DNA of 64,000 nucleotides, from positions 293,044 to 357,043 of the forward strand of contig DASXVJ010000023.1 of the NCBI GenBank assembly GCA_036504335.1, read 5' to 3'. A program made the position numbers and the translations under genes. A model generated the notes under the pieces. That model ran no database searches and had not been told where the DNA came from. It saw only the letters and a list, made by a program, of their open reading frames with translations. Below, one piece after another: positions 17,477 through 24,714 of this stretch. Position 1 is the first letter of the stretch. Each line of letters opens with the position of its first letter. This DNA comes from Fen-183 sp036504335 (GTDB lineage: Bacteria; Acidobacteriota; Thermoanaerobaculia; UBA5066).

Positions 17477-18372
17477 CCGACGAGCGCTGGCCGCCCCTGC
17501 CCTACGACGCGTGGAAGGACACCTACGCGACGCTCCACATGTGGACGCAGATCGTGGGGAAGGTCGCGCTCGCGCTCACGCCGCCGCTGAACCACTCGTG
17601 GGGAATCGCATTCCAGGTGACGCCTCGCGGGCTTTCCACGAGGCGGCTGTCTCACGGCCGTCGGACTTTCACGATGGAGTTCGACTTCGTCGCCCACCGG
17701 CTCGTCGTGAAGGCGTCGGACGGAGAGGAGCGGTCGGTGCGCCTCGAGCCCCGGACGGTCGCGGACTTCTACCGCGCGGTCATGGCGCTCCTCGCCGACA
17801 TGGGACTCGGCGTGAAGATCTGGCCCGTCCCCGTCGAGCTCCCGTCGCCGGGGATCCGGTTCGACGAGGACGTCGTGCATCGCTCCTACGACCCGGACTA
17901 CGCCAACCGGTGCTGGCGCATCCTCGCGCAGGTCGAGGAGGCGCTCACGCGCGCCCGCTGCTCGTTCGTCGGAAAGTGCAGCCCGGCGCACTTCTTCTGG
18001 GGCGGCTTCGACCTCGCGCTCACGCGCTTCTCCGGCCGGCGCGCGCCGCCGCGCGAGGGTCCGGCGTTCATGAGGGAGGCCTACTCACACGAGGTGATCA
18101 GCCACGGTTTCTGGCCCGGCAGCGGGCCGCTCCTGGAGCCCGCGTTCTACGCGTACGCCGTGCCCGAGCCGCCCGGGTTCCGGGACGCGCGGCCGCGGCC
18201 GGAGGCGGCCTTCTACCATCGTGACCTGGGCGAGTTCATCCTGCCTTACGAGGCGGTCCGATCCGCCGCTTCGCCCGAGCGGGCGATCCTGGAGTTCGTG
18301 ACCTCCACGTACGAGTCCGGCGCCGATCTGGCGGGCTGGGACCGGGCGGCTCTCGAGACGGCCACCCGCTAG
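17473..18372 (+). CDS. DUF5996 family protein
   Basis: A 299-residue soluble protein beginning WPPLPYDAWKDTYATLHMWT and QIVGKVALALTPPLNHSWG, the conserved opening of DUF5996 proteins. Later conserved pieces are FVGKCSPAHFFWGGFDLALT and AYSHEVISHGFWPGSG. The family's function is unknown; its many His, Asp and Trp residues hint at metal or cofactor binding. The ATG overlaps the previous stop by four bases (ATGA), so it is probably cotranscribed with the small exported protein. A TAGAAT element at the end of this gene probably drives egtB. Confidence 0.85.
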   Translation: MTDERWPPLPYDAWKDTYATLHMWTQIVGKVALALTPPLNHSWGIAFQVTPRGLSTRRLSHGRRTFTMEFDFVAHRLVVKASDGEERSVRLEPRTVADFYRAVMALLADMGLGVKIWPVPVELPSPGIRFDEDVVHRSYDPDYANRCWRILAQVEEALTRARCSFVGKCSPAHFFWGGFDLALTRFSGRRAPPREGPAFMREAYSHEVISHGFWPGSGPLLEPAFYAYAVPEPPGFRDARPRPEAAFYHRDLGEFILPYEAVRSAASPERAILEFVTSTYESGADLAGWDRAALETATR

Positions 18373-18375
18373 AAT
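18370..18375 (+). promoter_or_regulatory. TAGAAT -10-like element before egtB
   Basis: TAGAAT, five of six matches to the sigma-70 -10 consensus, ends eight bases before the egtB ATG at 18384 and overlaps the stop of the preceding gene. There is no Shine-Dalgarno in between, so the egtB transcript is probably leaderless. No convincing -35 element lies 17 bases upstream. Confidence 0.5.
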
Positions 18376-18383
18376 CTCGCTCC

Positions 18384-19709
18384 ATGAGCGGGCGGGAAAG
18401 CGTCGTTGCGCCCGGACCCTCCGGTGCGCCGCCCGTCCTCTCCCGATGGCGGGAAGGGCGGGCCGCGACGCGGCGGTTCTTCGACGAGACGCTGACGCCC
18501 GGAGCCTACGAAGCGCGTCCGATCGCGCTGCGCCACCCCTTCGTCTTTTATGAAGGGCACCTCGCCGCGTTCGGGGTCCTGAAGATCCTGCGCGAGGCGC
18601 TCGGACGGCCGCCGGTCGACGCGGGCCTCGAGGTCCTCTTCGAGCGCGGGATCGACCCGCCCGCCGAGGGCGGCGCCGCTCCGGCGGTCTCGTGGCCGAA
18701 GCGCGCGGCCGTTTCCGCTTACGTGAGCCTCGCGGACGCCGCTGTCGAGGAGGCGATCGTCTCGGGGGCCTGCGACGCGAACGGCGAGGCCGTCGCGACC
18801 GTGCTCGAGCACGAGCTCATGCACCTCGAGACGCTCCGGTACATGCTCCATCAACTGCCGTACGCGGAGAAGCGCGCCCCCGCGCGTGCGCCTGCTCCCG
18901 AAGGGGCGAATCCGGCGATGCGTCCGGACGCCGTTCGCGTCCCCGCGGGCGTCGCGACGCTCGGTGCGTCGCGGGACGAGATCCCGTTCGGATGGGACAA
19001 CGAGTTTCCGAAGACCTGCCGGTTCGTCCCGGAGTTCAGGATCGACGCGCTGCCGGTGACGAACGAGGACTTCCTGGCCTTCGTCGAAGCGGGGGGCTAC
19101 GCGGACGCCGACCTCTGGGCGCCGGGCGACGCCGCGTGGCTCGCGTCGCACGGCATCTCGCATCCGCCGTTCTGGCGGCGGCAGGGCGGCGTCTGGTTCT
19201 GGGTCGGACAGTTCGGTCTCGTTCCGCTGCCGCCGGCGTGGCCCGTCTGGGTCGGCCACGCCGAAGCGTCGGCCTACGCGCGCTGGAGGAACGGGCGCCT
19301 CCCGACCGAGGCCGAGTACCACCGCGCCGCGTTCGGGACGCCGGCCGGGGCGGAGCGCGCATTCCCGTGGGGCGACGCGGCGCCCGCGCCGGAGCGCGGA
19401 AACTTCGGCGGCGACCGCGACGATCCCGTGCCCGCGGGTTCCCGGCCCCGGGGCGCCAGCGCGTGGGGCGTGCACGAGCTCGTCGGGAACGGCTGGGAGT
19501 GGACGTCGACGCCGTTCGCGCCGTTCGAGGGCTTCGCGCCAATGGAGACGTACCCGCGCTACTCGGCGGACTTCTTCGACGGGCGCCACTTCGTCCTCAA
19601 GGGCGCATCGCCGGCGACGCCGGCGGGCCTGGTGCGCCGGACGTTCCGCAACTGGTTCCAGGCGCGCTATCCCTACGTCTACGCGAAGTTCCGGTGCGTG
19701 CATTCGTGA
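18384..19709 (+). CDS. egtB: Ergothioneine-type non-haem iron sulfoxide synthase (EgtB-like)
   Basis: A 441-residue protein joining an N-terminal DinB-like four-helix domain to a C-terminal FGE-sulfatase/SUMF1 domain, the layout of EgtB. EgtB uses O2 and iron to join a sulfur donor to trimethylhistidine. Likely iron ligands are His59 (HPFVFYEGHL) and His143/His147 (LEHELMHLETL). The FGE part starts near residue 185 (RVPAGVATLGASRDE) and includes GNGWEWTSTPFAPFEG. The adjacent egtD supplies trimethylhistidine, supporting ergothioneine synthesis. Whether the sulfur donor is gamma-Glu-Cys or cysteine is not evident. Selenoneine synthase SenA is a homologue, but no SenB lies nearby. Confidence 0.88.
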   Translation: MSGRESVVAPGPSGAPPVLSRWREGRAATRRFFDETLTPGAYEARPIALRHPFVFYEGHLAAFGVLKILREALGRPPVDAGLEVLFERGIDPPAEGGAAPAVSWPKRAAVSAYVSLADAAVEEAIVSGACDANGEAVATVLEHELMHLETLRYMLHQLPYAEKRAPARAPAPEGANPAMRPDAVRVPAGVATLGASRDEIPFGWDNEFPKTCRFVPEFRIDALPVTNEDFLAFVEAGGYADADLWAPGDAAWLASHGISHPPFWRRQGGVWFWVGQFGLVPLPPAWPVWVGHAEASAYARWRNGRLPTEAEYHRAAFGTPAGAERAFPWGDAAPAPERGNFGGDRDDPVPAGSRPRGASAWGVHELVGNGWEWTSTPFAPFEGFAPMETYPRYSADFFDGRHFVLKGASPATPAGLVRRTFRNWFQARYPYVYAKFRCVHS

Positions 19710-20650
19710 GCCTCGCCGCCGACGTGAAAGCCGGGTTCGCGAAGACGCCGCGCTCCCTGCCGCCGAAATACTTCTACGACGAGCTCGGCTCCCGGCTCTT
19801 CGAGGCGATCTGCCGGCTGCCGTGGTACCGGATCACGGCGGCCGAGACCCGGCTCCTCGAGCGGGCGGCCCCGGCCCTCGCGCGCTCGCTCGCGGGGCCC
19901 GTCCGCGTCGTCGAGCTGGGCTCGGGCAGCGGCGAGAAGCTCGCCCTCGTCGTGGACGCGCTCCGCTCGGGGCGGAAGAGACCGGACGTCCACGTCGTCG
20001 ACCTCTCGGCGGCGGCCGTCGCCGCGTCGCTCGCGCAACTCGCGAAGATCCCCGGCGTCGCGGCGACAGGCCACCGTGCGCCCTACGAGCGCGGCCTCGC
20101 CGCCGCGACTGCGGCGCGGCTCGGACCGGGTACGTGCCTCGTCCTCTTCCTCGGCTCGAACATCGGGAACTTCGATCCCCCGGACGCGGCGCTCCTGCTC
20201 GCCGCCGTGCGTCGCCGCCTGCGCCCGGGCGACGCCCTCCTCCTCGGGACCGACCTCGTGAAGCCCGCGCGGGAGCTCCTCGCCGCCTACGACGACCCGC
20301 TCGGCGTTACGGCGGCGTTCAACCGGAATCTCCTCGTCCGCCTGAACCGCGAGCTCGGCGCCGACTTCGACGTCCCGGCGTGGTGCCATCGTGCCGTCTG
20401 GAACGCGAGGGCGCGACGCGTCGAGATGCACCTCGTGAGCCTGGTGCGCCAGCGCGTCAGGATCCCGGGAGCCTCCGTCGCGGCCGTCTTCGAAGCCGGC
20501 GAGACGATCCACACCGAGAGCTCGCACAAGTACCGGCCGGCCGACGTCGACCGGCTCGCCGCGGCCGCCGGCTTCCGCCGCGAGCGTCGCTGGATCGACC
20601 GGGCCGCCCGGTTCGCCCTGACCCTCTGCCGCGCCCAGGAGGAGACATGA
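19706..20650 (+). CDS. egtD: L-histidine N-alpha-methyltransferase (EgtD)
   Basis: A 314-residue class I methyltransferase that trimethylates histidine to hercynine, the first step of ergothioneine synthesis. Family features are LPPKYFYDELGSRLFEAIC near the start, the SAM motif VVELGSGSGEK, VVDLSAAAV, and LFLGSNIGNFDPPD, followed by DLVKPARELLAAYDDPLGVT. The start is a GTG at 19706 overlapping the egtB stop as GTGA; a GTG at 19694 is an alternative. The tight coupling to egtB and the absence of egtA/egtC/egtE here suggest a two-gene pathway, possibly completed by a general C-S lyase elsewhere. Confidence 0.92.
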   Translation: MSLAADVKAGFAKTPRSLPPKYFYDELGSRLFEAICRLPWYRITAAETRLLERAAPALARSLAGPVRVVELGSGSGEKLALVVDALRSGRKRPDVHVVDLSAAAVAASLAQLAKIPGVAATGHRAPYERGLAAATAARLGPGTCLVLFLGSNIGNFDPPDAALLLAAVRRRLRPGDALLLGTDLVKPARELLAAYDDPLGVTAAFNRNLLVRLNRELGADFDVPAWCHRAVWNARARRVEMHLVSLVRQRVRIPGASVAAVFEAGETIHTESSHKYRPADVDRLAAAAGFRRERRWIDRAARFALTLCRAQEET

Positions 20651-20919
20651 AGGTGCCCGGTGCCTGCACCCACGTCGCGCAGCTCGAGAAGGTGGTGCGC
20701 GCCCGGAAGCTCGAGTGCGAGGAGTGCGTGAAGATCGGCTCCGAGTGGGTCCACCTCAGGACCTGTCAGACCTGCGGCGGCACGCGCTGCTGCGACGCGT
20801 CCCCGAGCCGGCACGCGTCGAAGCACGCGAAGAGCTCCGGCCACCCGGTGATCTCCTCCGCCGAGCCCGGCGAGAGCTGGCTCTACTGCTACCCGGACGA
20901 CGTCCTCGCCGAGTATTGA
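20647..20919 (+). CDS. UBP-type zinc-finger protein
   Basis: A 90-residue protein that is almost wholly one ZnF-UBP domain. Zinc-binding Cys/His residues are visible in CTHV, CEECVKIGSEW, HLRTCQTCGGTRCCDAS and HASKHAKSSGHPVI, and the end is WLYCYPDDVLAEY. In eukaryotes this fold binds the free C-terminus of ubiquitin; bacterial stand-alone versions are widespread but their role is unknown. The ATG overlaps the egtD stop (ATGA) with GGAGGAG upstream, so it belongs to the egtBD operon. A link to thiol metabolism is only suggested by this context. Confidence 0.88.
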   Translation: MKVPGACTHVAQLEKVVRARKLECEECVKIGSEWVHLRTCQTCGGTRCCDASPSRHASKHAKSSGHPVISSAEPGESWLYCYPDDVLAEY

Positions 20920-20932
20920 GGGAACGACTCCT

Positions 20933-21889
20933 TCAGCGCGGCGGCGGGGGAGGCGCGGCCGGGCGGCCGCCCGACGCCGTCGCGTCGAACAGCTCCTTCA
21001 TGCTCCCGATCGAGCCCATGACGCCCGCGGCCTCGAACGGCATGAAGACGATCTTCTGCGACCCCGCGGCGATCTGCGTGAGCGACTCCAGGTAGCGCTG
21101 GGCGATCAGGTACTGCGCGGGGTTGCCGGCCGCGCCGATCGCGCGGGCGACGACCTCGATCGCCTGGGCCTCGGCGGTCGCGACGCGCAGCCGCGCCTGC
21201 GCCTGCCCGTCGGCGGCGAGGATCGCGGACTCCTTCTGTCCCTCGGCACTCACGATCTGGGACTGCTTCTGCCCTTCGGCCCTCAGGATCGCGGACGACT
21301 TCTCGCCCTCGGCCTGCGTGACCGTCGCGCGGCGCGCGCGCTCGGCGGTCATCTGCTTTTCCATCGTGAGCTTGATCTCCTGCGGCGGGTCGATGTTCTT
21401 GAGCTCGACGCGCATGACCTTCACGCCCCACTGCTGCGTCGCGGCGTCGAGCGCGGCGCGCAGCTGCGTGTTGATCGTGTCGCGCGACGTGAGCGTGTGG
21501 TCGAGGTCGAGCGCGCCGATCACGTTGCGCAGGCCCGAGAGCGTGAGCTGCTCGATGCCCCACTTGAGGTTCTGGACCTCGTACGTCGCGCGGATCGGGT
21601 CGGCGACGACGTAGTAGATGACGGCGTCGACCTCCATCGTCACGTTGTCGCGCGTGATGACGGGCTGCGGCTCGATCTGCGTGATCTGCTCGCGCAGGTC
21701 GATCGTCGCGCGCACGGAGTCGAAGAACGGAAGGATCACGTTCAGCCCCGCCTCGGCCTTCTTGTGGAACTTGCCGAGGCGCTCGATGAGCTTCACCTGC
21801 TTCTGCGGCACGACCTGGACGGACTTGAGCAGGACGATGAGCGCGAAGAAGACGATGAGGCCGAGGAGGAACGAGGCAGGTGACGGCAT
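20933..21889 (-). CDS. SPFH/stomatin-like membrane protein (QmcA type)
   Basis: A 318-residue protein with one N-terminal transmembrane helix (about residues 7-25, FLLGLIVFFALIVLL). A band-7/SPFH domain follows: QVVPQKQVKLIERLGKF, DLREQITQIEPQPVITRDN, DHTLTSRDTINTQLRAALD. After it comes a long Ala/Glu/Gln-rich coiled coil and a Pro-rich tail. Such proteins form large membrane rings and organise membrane microdomains or bind proteases. The NfeD-like gene ends 10 bases upstream, the conserved partner in most bacteria. It is convergent with the zinc-finger gene. Confidence 0.92.
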   Translation of the reverse strand: MPSPASFLLGLIVFFALIVLLKSVQVVPQKQVKLIERLGKFHKKAEAGLNVILPFFDSVRATIDLREQITQIEPQPVITRDNVTMEVDAVIYYVVADPIRATYEVQNLKWGIEQLTLSGLRNVIGALDLDHTLTSRDTINTQLRAALDAATQQWGVKVMRVELKNIDPPQEIKLTMEKQMTAERARRATVTQAEGEKSSAILRAEGQKQSQIVSAEGQKESAILAADGQAQARLRVATAEAQAIEVVARAIGAAGNPAQYLIAQRYLESLTQIAAGSQKIVFMPFEAAGVMGSIGSMKELFDATASGGRPAAPPPPPR

Positions 21890-21899
21890 GCGACCTCCG

Positions 21900-22331
21900 T
21901 TATTTCCGGTTGGCCGAGACGAGCAGGACGATCCCGTCGGCGCCGTCGACGCGGACCTCGGCGCCTGCGGGCACGGGCGCGGCGCTGCGCGCGGCCCAGT
22001 CCTCGCCGGCCACGTTGACACGGCCCGTGCCGCGGACGGGGTCGATCGCCTCGGTGACGTGCGCGAGCTTTCCCGCGAGGGCTTCGGTGCGCGAGGGCAC
22101 GCCCGCCCCGCCGAGCCGCTTCGTGGCGAGGATCGGGCGGACGACGAGCAGGAGAAGCACCGCGGCGGCGGCGAAGACCACGATCTGGACTGCCGCCGAG
22201 GCGCCGAGCCACGCGAGCGCGGCAGCCAGGAGCGCGGCGAGGGCCACGAAGAGACACACGAGCGCCGGGACGATCATCTCGACGATCCCGGCGAGGAGCG
22301 CGACGGCCAGCCACACCGCGAGAAGGGTCAT
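21900..22331 (-). CDS. NfeD-like membrane protein
   Basis: A 143-residue protein with three to four N-terminal hydrophobic helices (residues 2-70). A soluble OB-fold domain follows with LAGKLAHVTEAIDPV, GRVNVAGEDWAARSAAP and GAEVRVDGADGIVLLV. This is the short NfeD form without the ClpP-like protease. NfeD proteins pair with stomatins, and the stomatin-like gene follows 10 bases downstream. I use the ATG at 22331 with GAGG upstream; an in-frame ATG at 22355 would add eight residues. Confidence 0.9.
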   Translation of the reverse strand: MTLLAVWLAVALLAGIVEMIVPALVCLFVALAALLAAALAWLGASAAVQIVVFAAAAVLLLLVVRPILATKRLGGAGVPSRTEALAGKLAHVTEAIDPVRGTGRVNVAGEDWAARSAAPVPAGAEVRVDGADGIVLLVSANRK

Positions 22332-22375
22332 GTCGTCGACCTCACGAGCTTTCACGGTCAGCGTATCAGAGCGCC

Positions 22376-22381
22376 TAGAAT
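22376..22381 (+). promoter_or_regulatory. TAGAAT -10-like element before the secreted protein at 22391
   Basis: TAGAAT ends nine bases before the ATG at 22391 and no Shine-Dalgarno lies in that space. It sits in the 59-base divergent gap shared with the nfeD-like gene. A leaderless or near-leaderless transcript is implied. Confidence 0.5.
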
Positions 22382-22390
22382 TGACCGACC

Positions 22391-22900
22391 ATGAAGGAGA
22401 GCCTCGCCACGCTCGTCCTCCTCGCCGCGGCCGGGGCGGCCGCCGCGCAGTCCCTGAACCCCGGCGGAAAGCTCGTGGAAACGAAGGACGGAATCGTCTT
22501 TCAGAAGAACACGCCCACTCCCCGCCCTGCCCGGGAGCCGGCGGACCGTTCCGCGGACGCCGGCGGAGGGCTCGTGACGATCGCGCCTTCGCGGGGGCCG
22601 ACGGGGCCGGCCGTCGTGGACGCGGCTTTCGTCACCTTCCGGGGCACGGTCGTGCGGATCGAGAAAAGCGAGGCGATCACCATTCTCGACGGCCGCACCG
22701 GCAAGGAACGGCGTGTGCTGCTCGCCAAGGCCGCGGTCGTGGCCGAGGGCATCAAGGAGGGTGACGCGGTCGCCGTGCGTGTCCCCCTCGAAGAGGGTTC
22801 CGGCGCCCGCACCGCCGACCGGGTGGAGCTGCAGAAGGCGCCCCCGGTGGTGGACCCGAAGTCGAAGTTCACGCAGGCGACGGCGCCCGCGACGCGCTGA
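22391..22900 (+). CDS. Secreted protein of unknown function
   Basis: A 169-residue protein with a signal peptide (about residues 1-19, ending AAAAQS). It begins with a short motif NPGGKLVETKDGIVFQ and a Pro/Arg linker. A small beta-rich domain follows (about 75-150), FVTFRGTVVRIEKSEAITIL and EGIKEGDAVAVRVPLEEGS, which looks like an OB- or SH3-like barrel. It resembles the exported protein at 17057 in overall design but not clearly in sequence. It ends seven bases from the convergent DUF393 gene. Function unknown. Confidence 0.75.
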   Translation: MKESLATLVLLAAAGAAAAQSLNPGGKLVETKDGIVFQKNTPTPRPAREPADRSADAGGGLVTIAPSRGPTGPAVVDAAFVTFRGTVVRIEKSEAITILDGRTGKERRVLLAKAAVVAEGIKEGDAVAVRVPLEEGSGARTADRVELQKAPPVVDPKSKFTQATAPATR

Positions 22901-22907
22901 CTCGCGA

Positions 22908-23300
22908 TCAGCCGCGCGGCGGAGAGTCGAGGCGGCAGGCGTTCGACACCCGGTAGCGGTTCTCGGCGAAGGTCCGATAGCCGCGGTCGAACAGGCGGCG
23001 AAGGCCCGGCGTGACGGACAGAAGCCACAGCGGCGTCGCCCACCAGATGCGGCGGAACGCCCAGCGGTAGGCGTCCGCTCCCGGAATCACGTCTCCCGAG
23101 CCCGCGACGAGGATGCGCAGGTCGTCGAGGAGATTCTCCGTGGCCACCCCCTTCGCCGTGAGTCGCTCGACGACCCACGGCTCCTGAAGCGTCGCGATCC
23201 CGATGCCGCGCTTCGCGAGCGTGCCCTTCCAGAACGGGACCCACCGGCCGCAGAACCCGCACGCGCCGTCGTAGAGGACCCAGGCGAGGGGCTGCGTCAC
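22908..23300 (-). CDS. DUF393 (DCC) thiol-disulfide-like protein
   Basis: A 130-residue protein with the family opening VLYDGACGFCGRWVPFW, where the CGFC pair resembles a thioredoxin-type active site. It has the usual later motifs: Gly-Ala-Asp-Ala-Tyr before an amphipathic helix, and a C-terminal YRTFAENRYRVS. DCC proteins are predicted redox proteins with no proven substrate. The start is a GTG at 23300 overlapping the stop of the alkyltransferase-like gene as GTGA, so it is the last gene of a four-gene minus-strand operon. Confidence 0.88.
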   Translation of the reverse strand: MTQPLAWVLYDGACGFCGRWVPFWKGTLAKRGIGIATLQEPWVVERLTAKGVATENLLDDLRILVAGSGDVIPGADAYRWAFRRIWWATPLWLLSVTPGLRRLFDRGYRTFAENRYRVSNACRLDSPPRG

Positions 23301-23620
23301 GGCTTCCAGCGCAGCGCCGCGAGGTCGAGACGGCCGTTCCGGTCGAAGCGCACCTTCTCCTTTTCGAGGAGGACGCGCTGCAGGACGTGGTGTTCGGAGC
23401 CGTCGCGGCGCGGGCTCACCTCGCCTTTCGCGTTCACGACGCGGTGCCACGGGACGGCGCTGCGCGGCGGAAGAGCGTGGAGCGCGTAGCCGGCGAGCCT
23501 CGCGTGGTTCGGAAGGCCCGCGAGCCGCGCGACCTGCCCGTACGTCGCGACGCGTCCGCGCGGGATCCTCTCCGCGACGGCCCAGATTTTCCGGTAGAGG
23601 GAGTCCGCGCGCGCCGACAC
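23297..23620 (-). CDS. Alkyltransferase-like (ATL) DNA-repair protein
   Basis: A 107-residue protein of the O6-methylguanine-DNA methyltransferase fold. The DNA-binding helix RVATYGQVARLAG is intact, but the active site reads PWHRVV, with Trp58 where the methyl-accepting Cys of MGMT (PCHRV) should be. That replacement defines ATL proteins, which bind alkylated guanine and flag it for nucleotide excision repair. The start is a GTG at 23620, one base from the end of the upstream gene. Confidence 0.9.
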   Translation of the reverse strand: MSARADSLYRKIWAVAERIPRGRVATYGQVARLAGLPNHARLAGYALHALPPRSAVPWHRVVNAKGEVSPRRDGSEHHVLQRVLLEKEKVRFDRNGRLDLAALRWKP

Positions 23621-23621
23621 G

Positions 23622-24092
23622 CTATTCGTCCTCCAGCCGGCTCCAGGCGGCCGAGGCGATCCGCCACCCGCCCTTTTCGGACTCGAGCCGCACGTCGAAA
23701 CTCCAGCGCGAGGACCGCGGGAGGAGCCCGTCGAGCCCGCCCACGGCGCGCGGCCGCCCCGACATCCGCACCTTGAACTTCGCCTGCGCGGCCGCGGCGC
23801 CGCGCTCCATCGCGACATCGGAGAGCGTGAGGGAGAGGGACTCGTACGCGGCGAGATAGCGCCGGACGAGCGCGGCGGCGTCGGCCTTCGATCCGCCCTC
23901 GGCGTCGCGGAAGCTGTCGGCGACGCGGGACATCACGCCGTCCGCGTCGCGCTTCTCCGCGGCCGCGACCGCGCCCTTCAGGCAGTCCTTCACGGGATCC
24001 CCGGAACCGCGCGCGCAGGACGAGAAGAGAACCGCGGCGGCAAGAGCCGCGAACCGCGCGGGCCGTCTCGAGGAACCGCGGACTGCCGTCAG
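23622..24092 (-). CDS. Putative lipoprotein with SnoaL/NTF2-like domain
   Basis: A protein of about 156 residues with an N-terminal basic/hydrophobic segment ending in VLFSSC, a plausible though imperfect lipobox. The rest is an NTF2-like fold: DPVKDCLKGAVAAAEKRDAD, ALVRRYLAAYESLSLTLSD, then beta strands ending GGWRIASAAWSRLE. No ATG or GTG fits; the best start is a CTG at 24092 that overlaps the stop of the upstream Cys-rich gene as CTGA. A far-upstream ATG at 24239 would make it overlap that whole gene and is less likely. Function unknown. Confidence 0.65.
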   Translation of the reverse strand: MTAVRGSSRRPARFAALAAAVLFSSCARGSGDPVKDCLKGAVAAAEKRDADGVMSRVADSFRDAEGGSKADAAALVRRYLAAYESLSLTLSDVAMERGAAAAQAKFKVRMSGRPRAVGGLDGLLPRSSRWSFDVRLESEKGGWRIASAAWSRLEDE

Positions 24093-24232
24093 CCGCGCTT
24101 CTTTCCGCCCGGGGCCTTCTGAGCGGGCTTCTCTTCCGGTTTCTGATCTCCGATCACGGTTTTGACGGGGCAAAACGAGAAGATCGGGCACTTCTTGCAA
24201 CCGACGGCGAGGGCGACGGGACAGAGAACCAT
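24089..24232 (-). CDS. Small cysteine-rich protein
   Basis: A 47-residue protein: ATG at 24232 with GAGGAG seven bases upstream. Four cysteines (positions 4, 12, 15 and 21) are spaced Cys-x7-Cys-x2-Cys-x5-Cys in the first half, and a Lys/Pro-rich tail follows. The spacing could bind a metal ion or small iron-sulfur cluster, or the protein may be a simple zinc-ribbon-like peptide. It heads the four-gene minus-strand operon with the lipoprotein, ATL and DUF393 genes. I do not recognise a family. Confidence 0.6.
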   Translation of the reverse strand: MVLCPVALAVGCKKCPIFSFCPVKTVIGDQKPEEKPAQKAPGGKKRG

Positions 24233-24287
24233 GTGGCACTCCTCGGGCGCGATACGCACCCGTGGCCAGCCTACACCCGGCGCGCGA

Positions 24288-24647
24288 TCAGCGCGCGAGC
24301 CAGACCGCGGCGAGCGCGAGGGCGCCCGGCAGCGCCTGGACGTAGAGGATCGTCTTTTTCGCGGTGGCCGCTCCGAAGACACCCGCGATGACGACGCAGG
24401 CGAGGAAGAAGACTTTCACGGCGAAGCCCGCGGGGCCGAGGAGGAGGCCCCACACCAGGCCCGCAGCGAGAAAACCGTTATAGAGGCCCTGGTTGGCCGC
24501 GAGCGGGGCTGAAGCCGCCATGACGTCGGGCGGAAGGCCGAACACGCGCCGGCCGGTCGGCGTCTTCCACACGAACATCTCCAGGACGAGGAAACCGGCG
24601 TGGAGCAGCGCGACGAGGCTGACGAGTACGACCGCGACAGTGTTCAT
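24288..24647 (-). CDS. DUF1304 family membrane protein
   Basis: A 119-residue protein with four transmembrane helices. Recognisable DUF1304 pieces are LHAGFLVLEMFVWKTPTGRR, VFGLPPD, and NQGLYNGFLAAGLVWGL. It is an inner-membrane protein of unknown function. The ATG at 24647 is divergent from cydA, about 68 bases away, and shares its promoter gap. Confidence 0.88.
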   Translation of the reverse strand: MNTVAVVLVSLVALLHAGFLVLEMFVWKTPTGRRVFGLPPDVMAASAPLAANQGLYNGFLAAGLVWGLLLGPAGFAVKVFFLACVVIAGVFGAATAKKTILYVQALPGALALAAVWLAR

Positions 24648-24694
24648 GGAGGCGGACGATATCTCGGCAGCGGGTCGTTGGCCGACGAAGGCGT

Positions 24695-24700
24695 TAAAAT
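24695..24700 (+). promoter_or_regulatory. TAAAAT -10-like element before cydA
   Basis: TAAAAT (five of six to the -10 consensus) ends 14 bases before the cydA ATG at 24715, in one of the few AT-rich spots of the window. No strong -35 is visible, and the leader would be only a few bases long. Confidence 0.4.
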
Positions 24701-24714
24701 GAATTTGATCCGCG

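Noticed and set aside
18384..19709. EgtB homologue as selenoneine synthase SenA
   Set aside because: selD is 30 kb away, no SenB-like glycosyltransferase is adjacent, and egtD follows directly. Ergothioneine synthesis is the simpler reading.
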